Shown here in pieces: positions 44,868-60,260 of a stretch of 64,000 bases of DNA. The stretch is taken from NCBI RefSeq assembly GCF_000341285.1, contig NW_005178442.1, positions 18,308 through 82,307 of the forward strand, in the 5' to 3' direction. Each line of letters begins with the position of its first letter. Within the stretch, counting starts at the first letter, position 1. Source of the DNA: Galdieria sulphuraria. Its lineage: Eukaryota > Rhodophyta > Bangiophyceae > Galdieriales > Galdieriaceae. The position numbers and the translations under genes are program-made. The notes under the pieces are model-generated. The model ran no database searches. It was not told the origin of the DNA and saw only the letters and a list, made by a program, of their open reading frames with translations.

Positions 44868-47800
44868 TCACTTGTCCAAACTACCTAAACGACTGGGATT
44901 CATCATTTCTATCCATTCTTGTAATGCACTAGCCACTACTTGTGGTAAACTTTCCACTTGGCGCACCAAGATGTAAAAGGGAAACGGAAAGTCATCCAAA
45001 TAAGAACTTATTTTCAATTCTCCATTTTCTAGTGTTTCTACTCGTTTCAAACTAATAATTGATTGCTGTTTAGAATCCACATAATCAGTCTAAAAGGAAA
45101 ATCAACCACAAGTTGCAAGCAAATGATCTTTTCAACTTACCAATAGGAAAACTATCAGTTGGCCATTTTCCCAAGCTTCTCTAACCAACTTTCTGATGAA
45201 ATTTCTATTCTGCAAACGGCCATCAGATACAATAAAAAACAACTGAATAGTTGCAATTGAAGCTTGGCTGGTTGATTTTGACTCTTTTAAAAACACAATA
45301 GCTTGTCTCAATAGTTCCGCGACATCCGTGGCATTCTGTTTAAAATGAAATTGTTGCAAAATCTCTGCTCCTCCAACTTCCATTGACAAGCTGTCCTCAA
45401 AAGAACGCAGCCAACTCACTTCATTTCCAAAGCGGGCTACAGCCAGTCTTCCAACTTCATAACGTGTGAATGAAGAAGCCAGCAAAGCCAAAGTCTCCAT
45501 TGCAAGAATACTAGCCTGGGATTCCATCATGGAAGCCGAATCATCAATTGCTATAAGCACATCATAAGAACGACGGTCAGGTTGCACTCTTCTCAACCAA
45601 ATGCGGTCCTTTCGGAAATCCGAAGCATAGAATTCGATTACTTTCTTCATGGAAAGCCTCTTTCCTGTTCGATAACTACCTGTGAGTTGACTCGTGACGC
45701 AAGGTTCCAATATCATCTGTAGCCTTTCTGCAAGCAACATGGCATCTTGTGATGTCTTTTGAAGCAGCTGCTGCCAAATCAACTGACTCTCCTTTTCACC
45801 AGTTGTACTTCTTGTGAAAAAGGATTGGACTCGACGAGTAAAATCGACATATGAGTCCTCTTCCTCATCCAACGAGGCTGTTGTTTCCAACTCTTGAGTA
45901 ACTTGCATAGAGTTGAGTTCTGCAAGCTCTCCAGGTGGTGCATATAATTGCATTGCATTATTTGTATTTTTGTCTTGTAACTCTTTTGTGCAATTGCTTT
46001 GTAAAGAAGATAGATCTCTTTCAATTTCTTCATTTGGTTGTTTCTTCTCATATTCCTCCCAATTTGTTCTCAAAGATTGTGTCTCATTAGCGTTGGCTTC
46101 TTCTCTTAGACACACACCTGAAGACTTTTCGAACGAGACTTGGGCTTTACGTTCCTCTTCTTCTTTCTTTATACCTTCCTCGATAAATTCATTGAGTTGG
46201 GATCTTTCCCAAGAGTCTACTACTTCATTGGATTCGTTCAAAGGATTTAAGGCTGACAATTCCTCTTCTTCATTTAAATTCATATCCTGTAAGCTGTCCA
46301 TTTCTTGATGTTCTCCGTTGTCGACAACATTTTCCATCTTCACATCTTCGTTGTTTGATGACATATCTAATCTCTCCAATAAATGTTTCCAAATATCTTT
46401 AGAACTTTTCATATAGGGATTCAATATCCAATTGGCATCTTCACCTTTAGTATTATTTGATGACCGATAAGGATTAGCTTGGTCGGATTCTTGCCCTTCT
46501 TCTCCTTGCTCTGATAAATTATCCAATGCTTGATTGGCTTCTACATGATCTGATGGTGTTAGCTTGTTATGATGGTCAGAAGGTTTACGATCCTCTTTCG
46601 ACGATACAAATCCAGTTTCTTGTTGGCATGAATCATCTTTTGCTTCCCCTTTGTCTTCTTGTTGTTGCCAATTGGTATCATCACAAGTATTGGATTCCAT
46701 TTCCATAGATTCGTCATCATGCGATTGCAATTCGTCTTCTCTCGTTTCTTCAGTTGGTTGCTGTTCCTCCTCTTGAACAGTACTGGATTCGGAGAGATTT
46801 TCCAAATCCTCCGGGAATGCATCCATTTCCTCAGCACAATGACCCTCTTCTTCCATTTGTGCTTCATTTCGATCATCAGCAAATTCACCATTTGTGCTTT
46901 CTAAATATTCTTCTTTCAATTCTGATATTTTTTCATTCTCCGTTAAAAACTCTTGATTAAGGTCATCATCATCATGATTACTGCCTTTCATTTCATTATC
47001 CATCAACATCTCTTCAGTTGATGGACGGGCTTGCTGTGGTGAATCCTTACTTTCAAGACCACTTGTTTCTAGATTGTCAGAGATGATAGGATCATTTTCG
47101 CCATCTCCTGACTCAACATCTTCCACTTGTTCCTCATTTTCTTCTTCCAAAGTTCCATCTTGCCAAGTATTATCCATATCAACTTGGCTTTGTTGACTGT
47201 CATCATGATTGCTCATAGGGTTTGTCTGAGGTTGACTGTCTTTATCTTGTTTATCAGAACCCAGTTTCTCATAAGCTTCTTGCCAATCTTGTTCGTCTAG
47301 TTGATCACTTATATCATTTGCTTCTTGCATAGACTGAATGGAAGCATCACATAATCCAGTACCTTGCACATTTTCATACTTGGTACCGTATTCTCTATCC
47401 ATCGTACTTTCCGTATCATTCTCTGATTGAGTCCACTTTTCTTTGATACCAGTAAATAACATATCGTTGGTGAGTTTCCACCATAAACAGCAAATCGCAT
47501 CGCATATCACCGCAACCCGTATCACTTTCGATACCATAATCTGTAAATCCTTCGCCTCATCAGCTTCTGGAGTCCTATTTGAATCCCAAAAAGAATGAAT
47601 TTGTTTTTTCATAGACTCCAATGCCACTAAGCAGTTTTGACAAACACCATATAAGGAAGAAGAATGAGATGCTCCATTGTCCAAAACATTTCTCAGCCGC
47701 TCTAAATGTTCATTTCGGGAACTTTCTGTGTCATCGTGACAATCTTTTCTCTCCTTAACGCTATGCATCGATTTGTACCACAAGTTTGCTAAACTTTCAA

Positions 47801-50800
47801 CGTACATAAAAATACCTTGCTTCCATTTCCGCTCCAACGGAACTTTTAAAAGTCTATCCAAAGATGAACTGTCTGATTGCTTCGTGTACCATTCCTCTAC
47901 TGCTTGTTGCAACTGAGAAAACCAGTGCTCCTTATCTTTGTCTAGTGGTTGTTGTCTCATCTTATTGTATTCTTCATACAACGTTATCCATTCCGTATAT
48001 TGTACATAGAATTGAGTCAAACTAGAATCTTTTATCTCGTCCAACTTATTCAAATTTCTCCAACCATCGCGTACATCATGAATCAACTGTCGCAATTGCA
48101 TAGTCATGTATTGTAAATACTTTCCAAAATGTAAACCCATATTCATTTCATTCCAAACTTGTTTCCTATCTCCGGATAAAACATCCTGACCATTCAACTC
48201 TGGCAAATACGATAACCACCGTCGAATCCAACAACTCTGAGCTAAACAAGAAAAGTAGAGTTCATCCTGCAAGGATATAGCTTCAAGTGAATCCCAACCA
48301 TCCAATGATTCCTTTATGCCTATTACAGGGCAAGCTAATTGAAATGATAAAGAACGATGTGAAGTTGGTATTGTTGATGGATAGCAAGAAACTTCATTCT
48401 CCTTCAAAACACACAGCCAGTGTTGAAAATCTTGTGGAGAAAACCCTTCCTTCGTCAAGCTTTGTTCCCAAACATGAAACGATTTCTTCCAAACGTTTAG
48501 CAAATAAGAAGTTTTTTCACACCAACTAAAACTCATCACGTCATCCCAATCTCTATGCCATATTTCTCTGTTACTCAGTGACTCGAACAAGTTCGCAGAA
48601 AGTTGCTTTGCCCTGCTGTCACGTTGATAGCCATTTTCCATATCATCTTTCAAAAGAGGAGCTATAGAATCCGAGAGGCTACGTTCCAACTCTCTTCCAA
48701 TTTGAACTGCCTTTTGTCTCAATCCGATAGGAAATCCAAATCTGCTTTCCAGCTCTTCCGCACTAGTTTGACTGTATTGATATGCATATTCTATATTTCG
48801 TTGAATTTTATCTAAAGCCGTCTTTCGTCTCTCCTCATAATCCTTTTGTATCCTTCTTTCATACTGCTGATAATAACAATAAATTCCACGTAACAAATTC
48901 GCTAACCAAGAAGTAGTACTGTCGTCTTTTTTCCATTGAAATAACAAATAAAAGCTCTTAACTATATTCACGCGCAATGAAAAGTCTGCAATTTGAGCAG
49001 TTCTTAGAAAGAAATCCATTACTTGCATCACATCTTCCCTACAGACTGATGACTGCAAAGAATGGCTCAAGAAGATATAAAGTGGTAAAAAATAGTCTAT
49101 TGAGTCCATTTGTAACTTCTCCTCTCGCCATTCTATCCATTCCTTCTGCCAATGTTGCATGATCCATTTATTCCATTTGTCCAAAATACATTGCAGTTGT
49201 GCAATGACTTTACCAATGGGATGTTCTTTACCTAGCCATTGCTTTTGCCAAAGTATCAAATGATCCTTCCATTGCTTTACAAGTTGCGCAATACGAATCA
49301 TAGGAGTTTTCCTCGACAATTGTTGAATTCGTACTAAATCTTCTTCCACAGTGTTCAATAGGCTCTTGTATGCTAAATGTTCCGTGCTTTGGTGGTATTG
49401 TTTGACAAACTTGTAAGTTTGTTTCCAAGGTTCATCCAGTTGCACTATTTCATTGGGCATCAAATCTTGATAAAATTGAAAACACGACTTTCTCAATACT
49501 TGTGTACTGTCCATGGGGGTTATTTCTCCTTCCATGCCAAACAACAAAATCCATCCTCCAAGATCCCAATAGTCAAATTCATTTATCAACCTAGAAGGAT
49601 CATCCTTTATATCTTCTTGTCTAGACTCTTGTCGAGCTGCACAATTGGCAAAAGAATAGATTCGTTGCAATTGTTGTTTACAAGATGAACTTTGTTGTGG
49701 ACTCCATTGAGTCAACAATCCAATGATCAACTGGATAAACCAAATATGTCTTTTGCTCTTCTCCAATTGCTGCTTGGAACTTTCCCACGAATGCTCAGAT
49801 GTCATATCTTCCAAAAGATGTGCTTGTAAATACAACTTATCCCAACTTTCACGACTTTCTTCATCAAACCATACATCTTCGGCTTTTTCTTGAAAATTCC
49901 ATGAAATGGGAGCTTGATTCATTTCGTTTGGTTGGACGAAATGGCTTCGTAAACCGAAATGCCCAATTATTTGTCCAAGATACTTGTGTACTTGTGATAT
50001 TCCATGAATAGTTACCTGAGAAACAACGGGCTCCATTCTTAAAAAGTAAAGCCATTTTAAGGTCATCAACTGGGAGATGGATAGGTTAAAATTGCTATTT
50101 TCATACTGAAGAGACCAAGCAACACATTTGGAAGGCAACGAACTTATAGGACATATAGGCGATGGAACATTATCTGATACATCACCACAACCACCAATAG
50201 GAAGTTGGAAATAAAAGTCTCTGGTCATCAAATAACTTCCAACCAAAATTTCATAGCCAGCTACAAGCACTTGGTCTATTAGTCCCCAATCCTTGCTCAC
50301 TTCGGAAAGTTGAATCAAGCCATGCGAAAGATTGGTTTGCCATTGATTCAATTCTTGTAACACAGAACTGATATCCTTGCCTTCCATTCCTTTCTTCCCT
50401 AGTTTCCATATCTCATGTTGATAATAATCTAAACGTTGAGAGGATAACAAGTCACTAGCCATAGATAAAAATGCTTGTACAAGTTGAGGATATTCTTCGA
50501 CCAAATCAGAATAAGATGCCAGATTACAGCTCGTCGATAAAATGTTCTCACAAAAACACTGCCATAAAGAAATGTAACTTTCATCTTGTAAGAAATGAAA
50601 GAATCGGAAGTAACTCATTTCTTCTAATACTTGTTTCCAGCTTTGAATGCTCTGTCCTACTTTTCTTGGGTGATATTTGCTTCGAAAGAGAACGCATTCT
50701 TCTAAATGCTGTCTTCCCATCATAAACCATTTCTCTCCAATAGAAAATAACGACCGATTAGCCTCTTCACATATATGAAAATTAAAGTCAGCACTTTGAA

Positions 50801-53800
50801 AACTTTGCATATCTGACGAATCATTCAAATAGGTCTGTTTCCACAACTCTACTTGGACATTGTACATTTTCACAAACAAGTCATGTGGCTGAAAGACTCT
50901 TTCATCACGTAGGGAACAGATGATATCCAACATTTGGTTGAGAAACTGTTTCGAATGATGCAATTGCAAACTGTATCCCAAAGCATTCAAAGAATAAATA
51001 TTATTTTCTATGCAAATACTTCGTTGCCAATCACAACGTAACGAACTACTTAAGAGATACATCCATCCATTTTCCAGGCAAGACATTCTATGAAAACTGT
51101 TACGATTCTGAAATAGCCAAAGGATAACTGACAGACTGCCTTGTGCCAAGAAATGTTGGATCCAAGCTTGTTGCCATTTCACTCTAGACTTGGAGTTGCA
51201 ATCGAATAGCCAAATCAATTGTTGTTGAGAGATAAGACATTCCATATTCCAATCGGATGATGGAAACGTGGAAACCATATTAAGCCATTCAATGGGAAGT
51301 TGTTTCGAACAACTTTCAAGAGCTCCATTCCAAAACAAAATACTTGTCCAAAAATGCCATATCGTGAAAACCATACGGGTCTCCTGGCATATAAAGACAA
51401 GTTCATTCTCATAAGGAATGAGTATTGACTCAAAGAAATCGACACTCAGTGACGATAACCATTCCGATGGTATGTCAACATCGGCATCCAAGACTTGTTG
51501 AGAACGCAACCACGTACGAAATTGAACTTGATATTGGCGAGATATTGCTTTGGCATTCTGACTATCTAAATATTCCAGGGAACCAATATTAGCCTCTTGC
51601 ATTCTTTTGGAAACATAAAGCGGTTCAAATAAATGATAACTTTGTAAAAACTGTAACTTCCAACCACCAACAGACAGAAGAACTTGATCACATTGATGAA
51701 GCCAGTCTCTTACTCTTTCTTGTGAAATAATTTCTTGAAATGCACCTGACGCAAGTAACAATTCTTTCAAGGCTTGTTGAAGGAAACTGAACAAAGAAAG
51801 CATAACAATAGGTTCCACTTCGTTTGGATAGCCATATATGCATTGTATCAAAGTCCAATAGCCAACAGTAAAAAATGGGAGACTTGAAGTATCCATCTTT
51901 TTCACCATTTCCACATCCCACAAATATTCCAATAGAAGAACCGTTTGATTTAAGAAATTCTCATTTTCCATAACAACATATTCACCACGTAAAACTTGCG
52001 GGAGATACACTATTCCTTCCTTTACTAACCAACCGATCATTTCATCCCTCGACATACAATAAGACATCGACTCTCTCTGAGGTGACTGTGTAACAAAGTT
52101 CGACATGGAGTTGACCAATGACAAATAACGCTCCTCCACAATATGACACCTATAGAACTCTACGAATTGGGTAACTAAAGGCATCCATCTTTCATAATTT
52201 GAATAATACGTGGCCCAAACACTCATTTGCAAGAAAAACTCTGATAAACACAATACAGGATATTTCTTCAACAGCACCAACTTGTCAGAGTTTTGATATT
52301 TGTGAGGCATTTTGGACTCAAGCCATTGTTGTAGCCATTGATATTCTTCGGTAGGAGATAAGGAATCCTCTTTGTCAATACATATCCAGTAGACTTGTGC
52401 TAATAGGCTATCTTCGGGTATTCCTAAATAACTTGGCTTTCCCATAGAATGAAGTAAACCAAATATACAAGACCATCTACGATCTGAACCAATATCTTTC
52501 AAGTCTGGCCAACTCTTTCGTCGACTCATCATTGTCCACCAATAATATGTCATATGAACAATATTCTCTTCTGGATAAGAAAAAGATGAACAACTAAAAA
52601 CACTCCGTTCTATTGAATTACAAGAAAGCTTAAAAACATCTTTAAGGGTTAAAGGATTCGTCATATTATTGATAGTCGTGACGTTATTCATTTCACTACC
52701 AGTCAAATCTGGTAAATGAGTAATCAATGCTCTATTCCACAAGGCCTTCGATAACTGATGTTGTTTGCCTTGTTCCACCACAAAGAATATACGAAACCGG
52801 GGATGAATATGAAAACTCTCTCTTTCCTCTCCATCCACAGTGGATGGAAGCCAAAGTGTTCTATTTGTTCCCGATACAGAATCTTCTAAAAATGGATTCA
52901 GTGCATCCAAAATAGCTGGTGGATATCGATGTGCCTCGTCTATCATTATCCAATCACCTCGTCTAGCGGCTTTAATGAAAGAGGAATATACCCATTGAAA
53001 CATAGAAACACATTTCTTATCATTCTTATGAATGTGAAGACATTCCTCCAATTTTCTACGCAAAGATACTATCCAATGTAGAATTTTGGGATTCATAACA
53101 TCTTTTGATAATTGATCAAAGAATCCAATAACTTTTGTCAACTCATAGTCCATCCAGTCAAACTTGTTCGAACCCTTGTTGTGCAACTCCAAACACAACT
53201 CTCTTACCCATTTTGAAACAAAATACAAGTCTTTTACTATCTTCTCTTGTTGCTTCTCTTCCACAAAAATAGCACCGAGTATTTGGTTGCATCTCGATAT
53301 AACATCAACTTGAAGAATGTCCCACAATGTCTCCCAAGCATCGAAAACTTGATAACTTCCAACAAAATTACCACCATCTGTATCCATTCCAGATTGATTC
53401 CATTCCACGAGTCTTTGTCCTATACAAAAGTTTACAAAATCAAAAATAAATACAATTACTTTCATACCAAATATATTGGATAATGTACGAATGAGACTTT
53501 TTCTTCCACTTCCTCTCTTTCCAATGACTATCATAGGCCAATCATGCAAAACACCAATGCTTAATGTCCATGAACTTTTTCGATAGGTCTCCATCCACCG
53601 AACTTCTTCTCTAGTCCTGGAAAAAGTTGCTAATGATTCTTCTTCTTCTGACCAGTCTTTGTGCCAAACTATTTCCACAGGTCCTGCTTGAATAAGATAC
53701 TTGTCCTTTCGATAAATAGTAAAAGAAGGAATCTTTTGTTGTATACTAGTCGGTGTATCAAAAACTTGACCGTATTTTTCCATTGCTAAGTCATGAACGT

Positions 53801-56800
53801 CCATTCCTAATCTTTCTATAATCAAATTTTCAAAAAACAAGTAACTTGCCACATCAAAATCTCCAATCAACTCTACATGTTCTTCAACACATGAGAACCA
53901 ACGAAGAATATCTCTAAGATTCAAATCCTGTCCACTCAACAACAACTTCATATGCTCTCTTGTTTCCATATTTGAAGCAGTCAACTCTTGGGGCTCATTT
54001 TCCTTTCGGCATTGCTGAATATTTCCCAACACTTGCAAACCTTTTCGAATAAAGGATCGATTCAACTTCGGGAAACGCTTCTCCGCAATTTGACACATGT
54101 CTTCAAGGTGCAATTGTTCCATAGCAACTCTCGTAAATCTACTAAGAAAACTTCTCGGTAGTTGTTTCCTTCCACTACCATCCACTGCCGGATTCTGAGT
54201 AGCAAATAACATGAAATGCGGTTGATCATCTGCATAAAACTCTTTATCCAATTCTGCGACATAAATACTCCTTCGATGATCCAACAAAGAGTTGAGTCCT
54301 TCTAAAACTGTTTGAGGAGCTAAATTCAACTCATCTAAAAGAATCCAATAGCCTCTTTGCAGAGCTACAAGCAGGGGACCAGGACGAAAGACAAAAGGTG
54401 CATTGCTTTCATCATTCTGATGGTTACTTGGCACATCCATTCCTATCAAATCAGACATTTCGGTATGTTCCGACAAATTGACACGCAAAAGCCGTTGTCC
54501 ACATAGAGATGCTAAAGCTTGGATCATGCTGGTCTTCCCAATCCCGGGTGGACCTTGCAATAAGATTGGCTTTTTCAACAGCATTGCCCTAACGATTCGA
54601 AAAGAATTTCTCCTCATAGTGTCCGTTTCCAAAGAAACAACTGACAAGATATTTTGTTGGTCAGATTCTATATCGGCATTCACTTTGTTCAGCTTTAGAT
54701 TACCAAAACGATAGGCTTCCTCCTCCTCCCTAATAGGAATGGTTTGCTTTGATAAACCTTGGATATATAGTTCTTGTTGTATTTCTTCAAAGCACATTCT
54801 TTCCTGACACTGTTTCAACAAAAGTGTTTTCCACTTCTCTACTAGTCTTTCTAAATGTGACGAATGTGATAAAGAACTCACTTTTAGTCCATCTAAAAGT
54901 ATCAAATCAAAACCATGAGCATAACTGGAGAATGGATGTTGAAAAATTTCTCTACTTGATTCAATGAAATGCATCCAAGCCCTAATATCTCTCCAAGTGA
55001 ACATCGAATATAACAGTTGTCTTTCTAAAGGTGGTGACGAATCCATATCATTTAAAACACATATCACCAATTCCTGCATAGGCTTTACATACACATGAAG
55101 AGGAGATTGCTTTGACCAAGCATTTGCAATAAAGCCAACGTATTCTTCAACCGCATTGTTAGGAGGTACCCAAATTTCAGTTAATCGACTGCGAAAGGCT
55201 ATAGAACATTCCTTCTTTCCATAATCACTAGCTGGATTCATTGCTGCCACAAAACAAAATTGACTATGTGCTGTTAAGTTATGGCTGCTTGAGTGGGAAG
55301 AATCTTGAGTGGAACAACAACTTTTGTATTCTGTTAGTGTTCTTTCAGGTTCCAATACTGAATTAAGTCTTTCTATTACGGCATCACTTGCCATGTTTAC
55401 TTCGTCCAATAAAAAATAGTTACCACCTTTCATAGCAGAGACCAGAGGACCATCTACCCATTCAAAAAGCTTGCTGGAATCGCTCTTTCTTCTCGGACGA
55501 AAAGCACCGATAAAGTCGGAGACATCCAAGTGTCGATGACAGCTCACAGTCCATAAAAAGTTGTTCTCGTACTCTGCCAATACTTGAATGCAAGTTGTCT
55601 TTCCAATCCCAGTTTCTCCTATCAATAACACAGACTCTTGATGCTCAAATGCCCTTTTCACCAAAGCAATCATTCTAAACAAGGAAGGAGTTGGTACTAG
55701 ATTCAACTTGGCTAGTACTGGCATCCATTTTTCGTTGTTCTGTTCCTCTTCATATAAATGTTCATCCTTCAATACTTCTGAAGAGACTCCTATGCTGTCG
55801 ATGAGAACTTTTCTTATGAATTCTCTACTTTCAGTGGTTCTACAACGTTCTCCCAGTAAGAAGAATCCCTCTTTTGCCAAACTCTCCTAAATGAAGAAAG
55901 GTTCATAACTGTCCAACTTCATTTCGAGTATACAAACCTTGCTATCTGGAGATCGACTTGCCCAACGAAACAAATCTCTTGCACTGATAAGAGACTCTTT
56001 ACCTAAGAATACTCTTTCTCTAGTTCGTTGAACTTGCAATTCATGCATCACTCTTATCATTCGCTCTGTGAAGGATAAGGGTAGCCTATAACGCCTTTGA
56101 AGAATCACATTTAACTCTTCCATCGGCAGTTCACCAACATTCAACTCTATAAATCTTCCTCGAAAAGCTCTGGATAGTTGCTTCCGACCAGCGTATTCTC
56201 CCGAAGGATTTTGAGTGGCAAAAAGAACAAAATTTTCGTGCGCACGGAATGTTTGTGCCAATTCTGGTACGTAAATCTCTCTGTTATCATCCAATAAACG
56301 ATTCAGTGCTTCTAAAAGTTCGTTGGGTGCCAAATTGAGTTCATCCAAAACCTAAAATGCTACTTCAACAGACAATCTGATATAAAAAAAGACTTTTTTC
56401 ATACCACCCAGAATCCTAAACGGACAGCTTTCAATAAAGGACCTTGTACAAAATGAAAAGAACCCGTATCATCCATTTGAAAGCTTCCCAAATATTCAGA
56501 TAAATCCATATGCTCATGATGGTTGATTCGAAGGAGAGTTTGTCCAGTTGTTCTAGCCAGATAAGAGACCAAAGATGTCTTTCCAGATGCAGTTGGGCCT
56601 TGTAACAACACGGCATATTTAGGTACACCATATTGTAAAGTTCTCAATATATCACGCATCGTATGTTTTACCGAGGGAGTTGTAATGAACTGATTGTCTC
56701 CCTCGTCTACTGATACTTTTGAAGACTTAAGTGAGTTTCGATAGTGATCAAGATGAGTTGAATGCTGCGATAATAACCAATAACCTTCCATTTCGATGAA

Positions 56801-59800
56801 ACAATATCCATCGGATAAACTTGTGGGAACTTTCACCAATTCTGACATTTTCTTGTCTCTTAAAGAATTTCCAGCTAAAAATATCTCATCTGCTAGTTTC
56901 TCTATAAAGGATCGACATGAAAAAGGTAATGGAGATATAAAAGAAAGTGAAGCTCCTTCATATAAAGCACGCTTATGTCGCATCCATGCACTTCCTACTG
57001 ACTTCATTCTACAATATATGCATTGAGCAAGATCCAAAGTTCTGCAAAGAGCTCGAAGACTATAGTGTGGTTTACGACCATTGGCATCCACTAAGTATTG
57101 ATTTTCACATAATTTTCTGCTTGACAAATAGAAACGAACGACATCTTGAACAATGCAATACTCTTCATCTGTACAATCTTCTCTACTTCTTCCAAAATAA
57201 CGTTTGGATATCAATATTATTAGATCTTCCTCTTCCAAATTTTCATCCACATAAATTTCTGTAAATTTCTTTCGAATACTTAATCTCAGGTCTCTCTTGC
57301 CAACATCTGTAGGAGGATTCATCGCTGCAAATATTCGAAAGTTGGGATGTGCCTTCAAATAAGTATTCTCTGCCATATCTCTATTTTCACAACTCGAAAT
57401 ATCATTCAAAACTGGCAGCATACCACGTTCTAACAACATAGATAACTCTTCCAATATTTCAAACGGTGCCAAGTTAATTTCATCCAACAATATCCAATGA
57501 CCTTCTTTCATGGCACTTATCAAAGGTCCAGCTTGGAATCGAAAGGTTATTGAATTATTATTTCGGGAAGAACCTTCGTTCCATTCCAAAGCATCTTTTC
57601 GCTTTCTCTTCTTCAAATGAAAGTTAGATTCTGTGTCTCCATAAACTTTTTTAAACTGAGATAAATATTCACGAAAGATATTCCACTTTTCGTGTCGACT
57701 ACTTTCCAAAGATGCCAAGGAAACTGATTGTTCAATCTTTTTCCAAGCTCCAACAATCAAACGATAACAACGATCGATATCCTTATTCTTCAAAGCAGAA
57801 TCCAAATTGTGCAAAAAGGTTTGATTTCTTTCTGTGCCAAAACTTGGACAAAAAGCGTCCAAAAACAACTGACTCAAATGTTGTACGTCTTGAAAGGGAT
57901 GATGAGGTCGATAAGTACCAATCAAGTCATTCCATTCCGTTTGAGGCGAAAGATTCAAAACCACAACCGAAACTCCCATCATCTTTGCCATTTCTTGAAT
58001 AGCACTAGTTTTCCCTGTACCCGTCTCTCCACACAATAAGACCTAGAAATAATATAAAACAATTATCCAAAACAAATCCATCGAATGCTAATTACCGGTT
58101 CTTTCATTTCAACACAGCGAGCGATACGCTCCCATAAACGTAGAGTATGACTCATCCATGAACAGCCATTAGATACTTTGATAGTTGCTTGAAAGATATT
58201 GATATTGTTCTCATTTGTCCATTGAGCCCTTCCAAGCCTTGTTATACCAGTCACTTGGCTAGTTGTGTTCCATTGAGGACGTACAATAATATCGAAATAC
58301 TTCACTGTATCAAAAGGAATGCTCCAAGCTTCACTTAGGACAGAGTAGACACGGCTCCTTCTATTCTTGTCGGGGTCCCACGAGCATAAGACATCTAAAC
58401 ACTCACAAACAGCCATTTCTGTACTTAAAATTTCTCCTCGTAATTGTAAGTATTCCAAACGTGTACAGATCCGTATCAAATCTGTAAGAGTTGCTGGCCT
58501 ACATAATCTACTCAAAATCTTTTCACGATATATACGTAACAATTCGAATATTGTTGATGCCAGCCTGTGATGACAAAAACTAAGACAAGGAAAACGACTT
58601 TGTAAAATCTTATAAAGACGACCATCTCTTTCATTCTGTAATAGATTGGGTAAATGAATCCGTTTCCACTTCCACGAACCTCCTGGCGGTTCCCAAGAAG
58701 ACTGACATTCATATGAATGTTGTTCATTGGTATCACAACAGTTATCATCACAAGTACGTACACCAAATAAATGAAATCCAAAGGCCGCCTCCAAAGGTCG
58801 CTTTCTACCAGAAACTTCAAGTTTCTCACCAGCTCTCAGTTCAACCAGTCTTTCTATTCCATAACAAGTTGCATTGGATGTATTGTGAAGATCTTCCAAA
58901 ACTAGCCAATGCCCTCCTTCTATAGCAACTCCAATGGGACCCGCTTTCCAAACAAAGCCTTCACTTTCGGCATGTGGCACAATATTTCCAACAAGTTCAT
59001 CAAAGTCTTCAAAACCTCTACATCCACTCATACATAAAGTTATCGTTTGAGGCAAGGATAGCTTCTTTTCATCCATATCATGCGAATATATTACTTCCCT
59101 TTGTTCCCTAATTTGTGACAATAACTGTAATAATGCACTTTTGCCACTTCCAGCAGGGCCTTCTAACATGACGGGAATGCCCATTGCAATACATTCTAAA
59201 CAATCATAAATGACAGGAATAAAATGCTCTAATAATACAAAGTTGGATACAACAAAACGCTTATCACCCATCAATATGTCGTTGTTGAAAATGATGTGAG
59301 GCGAAATCAAAGGAAAATCACAAACATGCGATAACCCCAACTCTGGAGAACAACGAAACTCTAAGGGACCTGAAACATGTTCACAGTCAACTGTATCAAC
59401 CACCTTCTCTAATGAAATATTCAATAAAATGCACCTCTTTGTGTATTCCAATAAATCCAATTCTTTCCAAACACTCCAATCACTATTCAATCCTGTCCAT
59501 CTCTCACTCTCTAAACAGTCAGAATTATTAAACAGCCAACTAAAAACTATCTTTGCCTCTTTATCGCCACTGGCAGCAGCTTGTATAATACATTCCCAAG
59601 GAAACAAACCGTTCAAATCATAAGAATTCCAATAATACGCTATCAACGCCAATTCCCTTCGAACTGCACAAATATCTCCCAATGAAGTTTCTGCTCTCCC
59701 TGAATACTCTGACCACAAACCTACAAAACAATTTCTTCTAGCCAAATACAAAAATAACTGAAACAATTGTGAATGTTTTCCAGATACTATGGACACTCGA

Positions 59801-60183
59801 ACAAGGACGCCGAAAAGCTTTTGTCTTCTCTTCGACAGCTTGTTTCGACAGTGACGGAACAGGTGCAAAGTTACGGCAAATACTTCAACCAACTCAGGAA
59901 CTTGTAAACACGATAACGCTTCATAGAAGCTCGTCTTGTCTTTTTCAAATACCTGCAAGAATGACTATCAAAGATGACTTGGCCATCAGACGCTCTATCA
60001 GCTATAGCTGTGTTCACTTACTTCAATACTACTAGTTACAAACTCTTTCCAACTCCTGTCTTTTGCTAAATCCTTCAGGTTTTCATTCGCATTATTAGAA
60101 ACAACGATGGCTTTCAGGTATCTATCATACCGACTAGCCATCATCCGAGCCCAACCACTTGAAATTGCTTCGACGACGTTCAT
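44868..60183 (-). CDS. MDN1: Midasin (MDN1/Rea1), dynein-related AAA ATPase of 60S ribosome assembly
   Basis: Exons 60183-60022, 59952-58096, 58042-56405, 56351-55938, 55886-45141 and 45089-44868 give 5012 residues. Six AAA modules are visible by Walker A: GPAGSGKS (about 319), GETGTGKT (678), GPTASGKT (1155), GETGIGKT (1447), GPPGIGKT (1802) and a degenerate GKRGSGRKS (2147). A long Trp/Gln-rich helical linker follows, then an Asp/Glu-rich region, then a C-terminal MIDAS domain with DDSAS (about 4805), a Thr in ATD and SDG. Midasin pulls Rsa4/WDR12-Ytm1 off pre-60S particles in the nucleolus and nucleus, with the Rix1 complex. The fifth exon is 10,746 bp without an intron. First in-frame ATG is 60183, 78 bp from the stop of the EF-hand gene upstream. 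Confidence 0.97.
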
Positions 60184-60260
60184 CAAAACTCTTTCAAGTA
60201 TTGGCACAAAGTAACTTTGAATGCACAAATGTTGCAAATGAAATAAACAACTTTATTCAT

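Noticed and set aside
45913-46308. 131-codon plus-strand frame
   Set aside because: Antisense to the acidic low-complexity part of midasin; Ser-rich by mirror of Glu/Asn codons.
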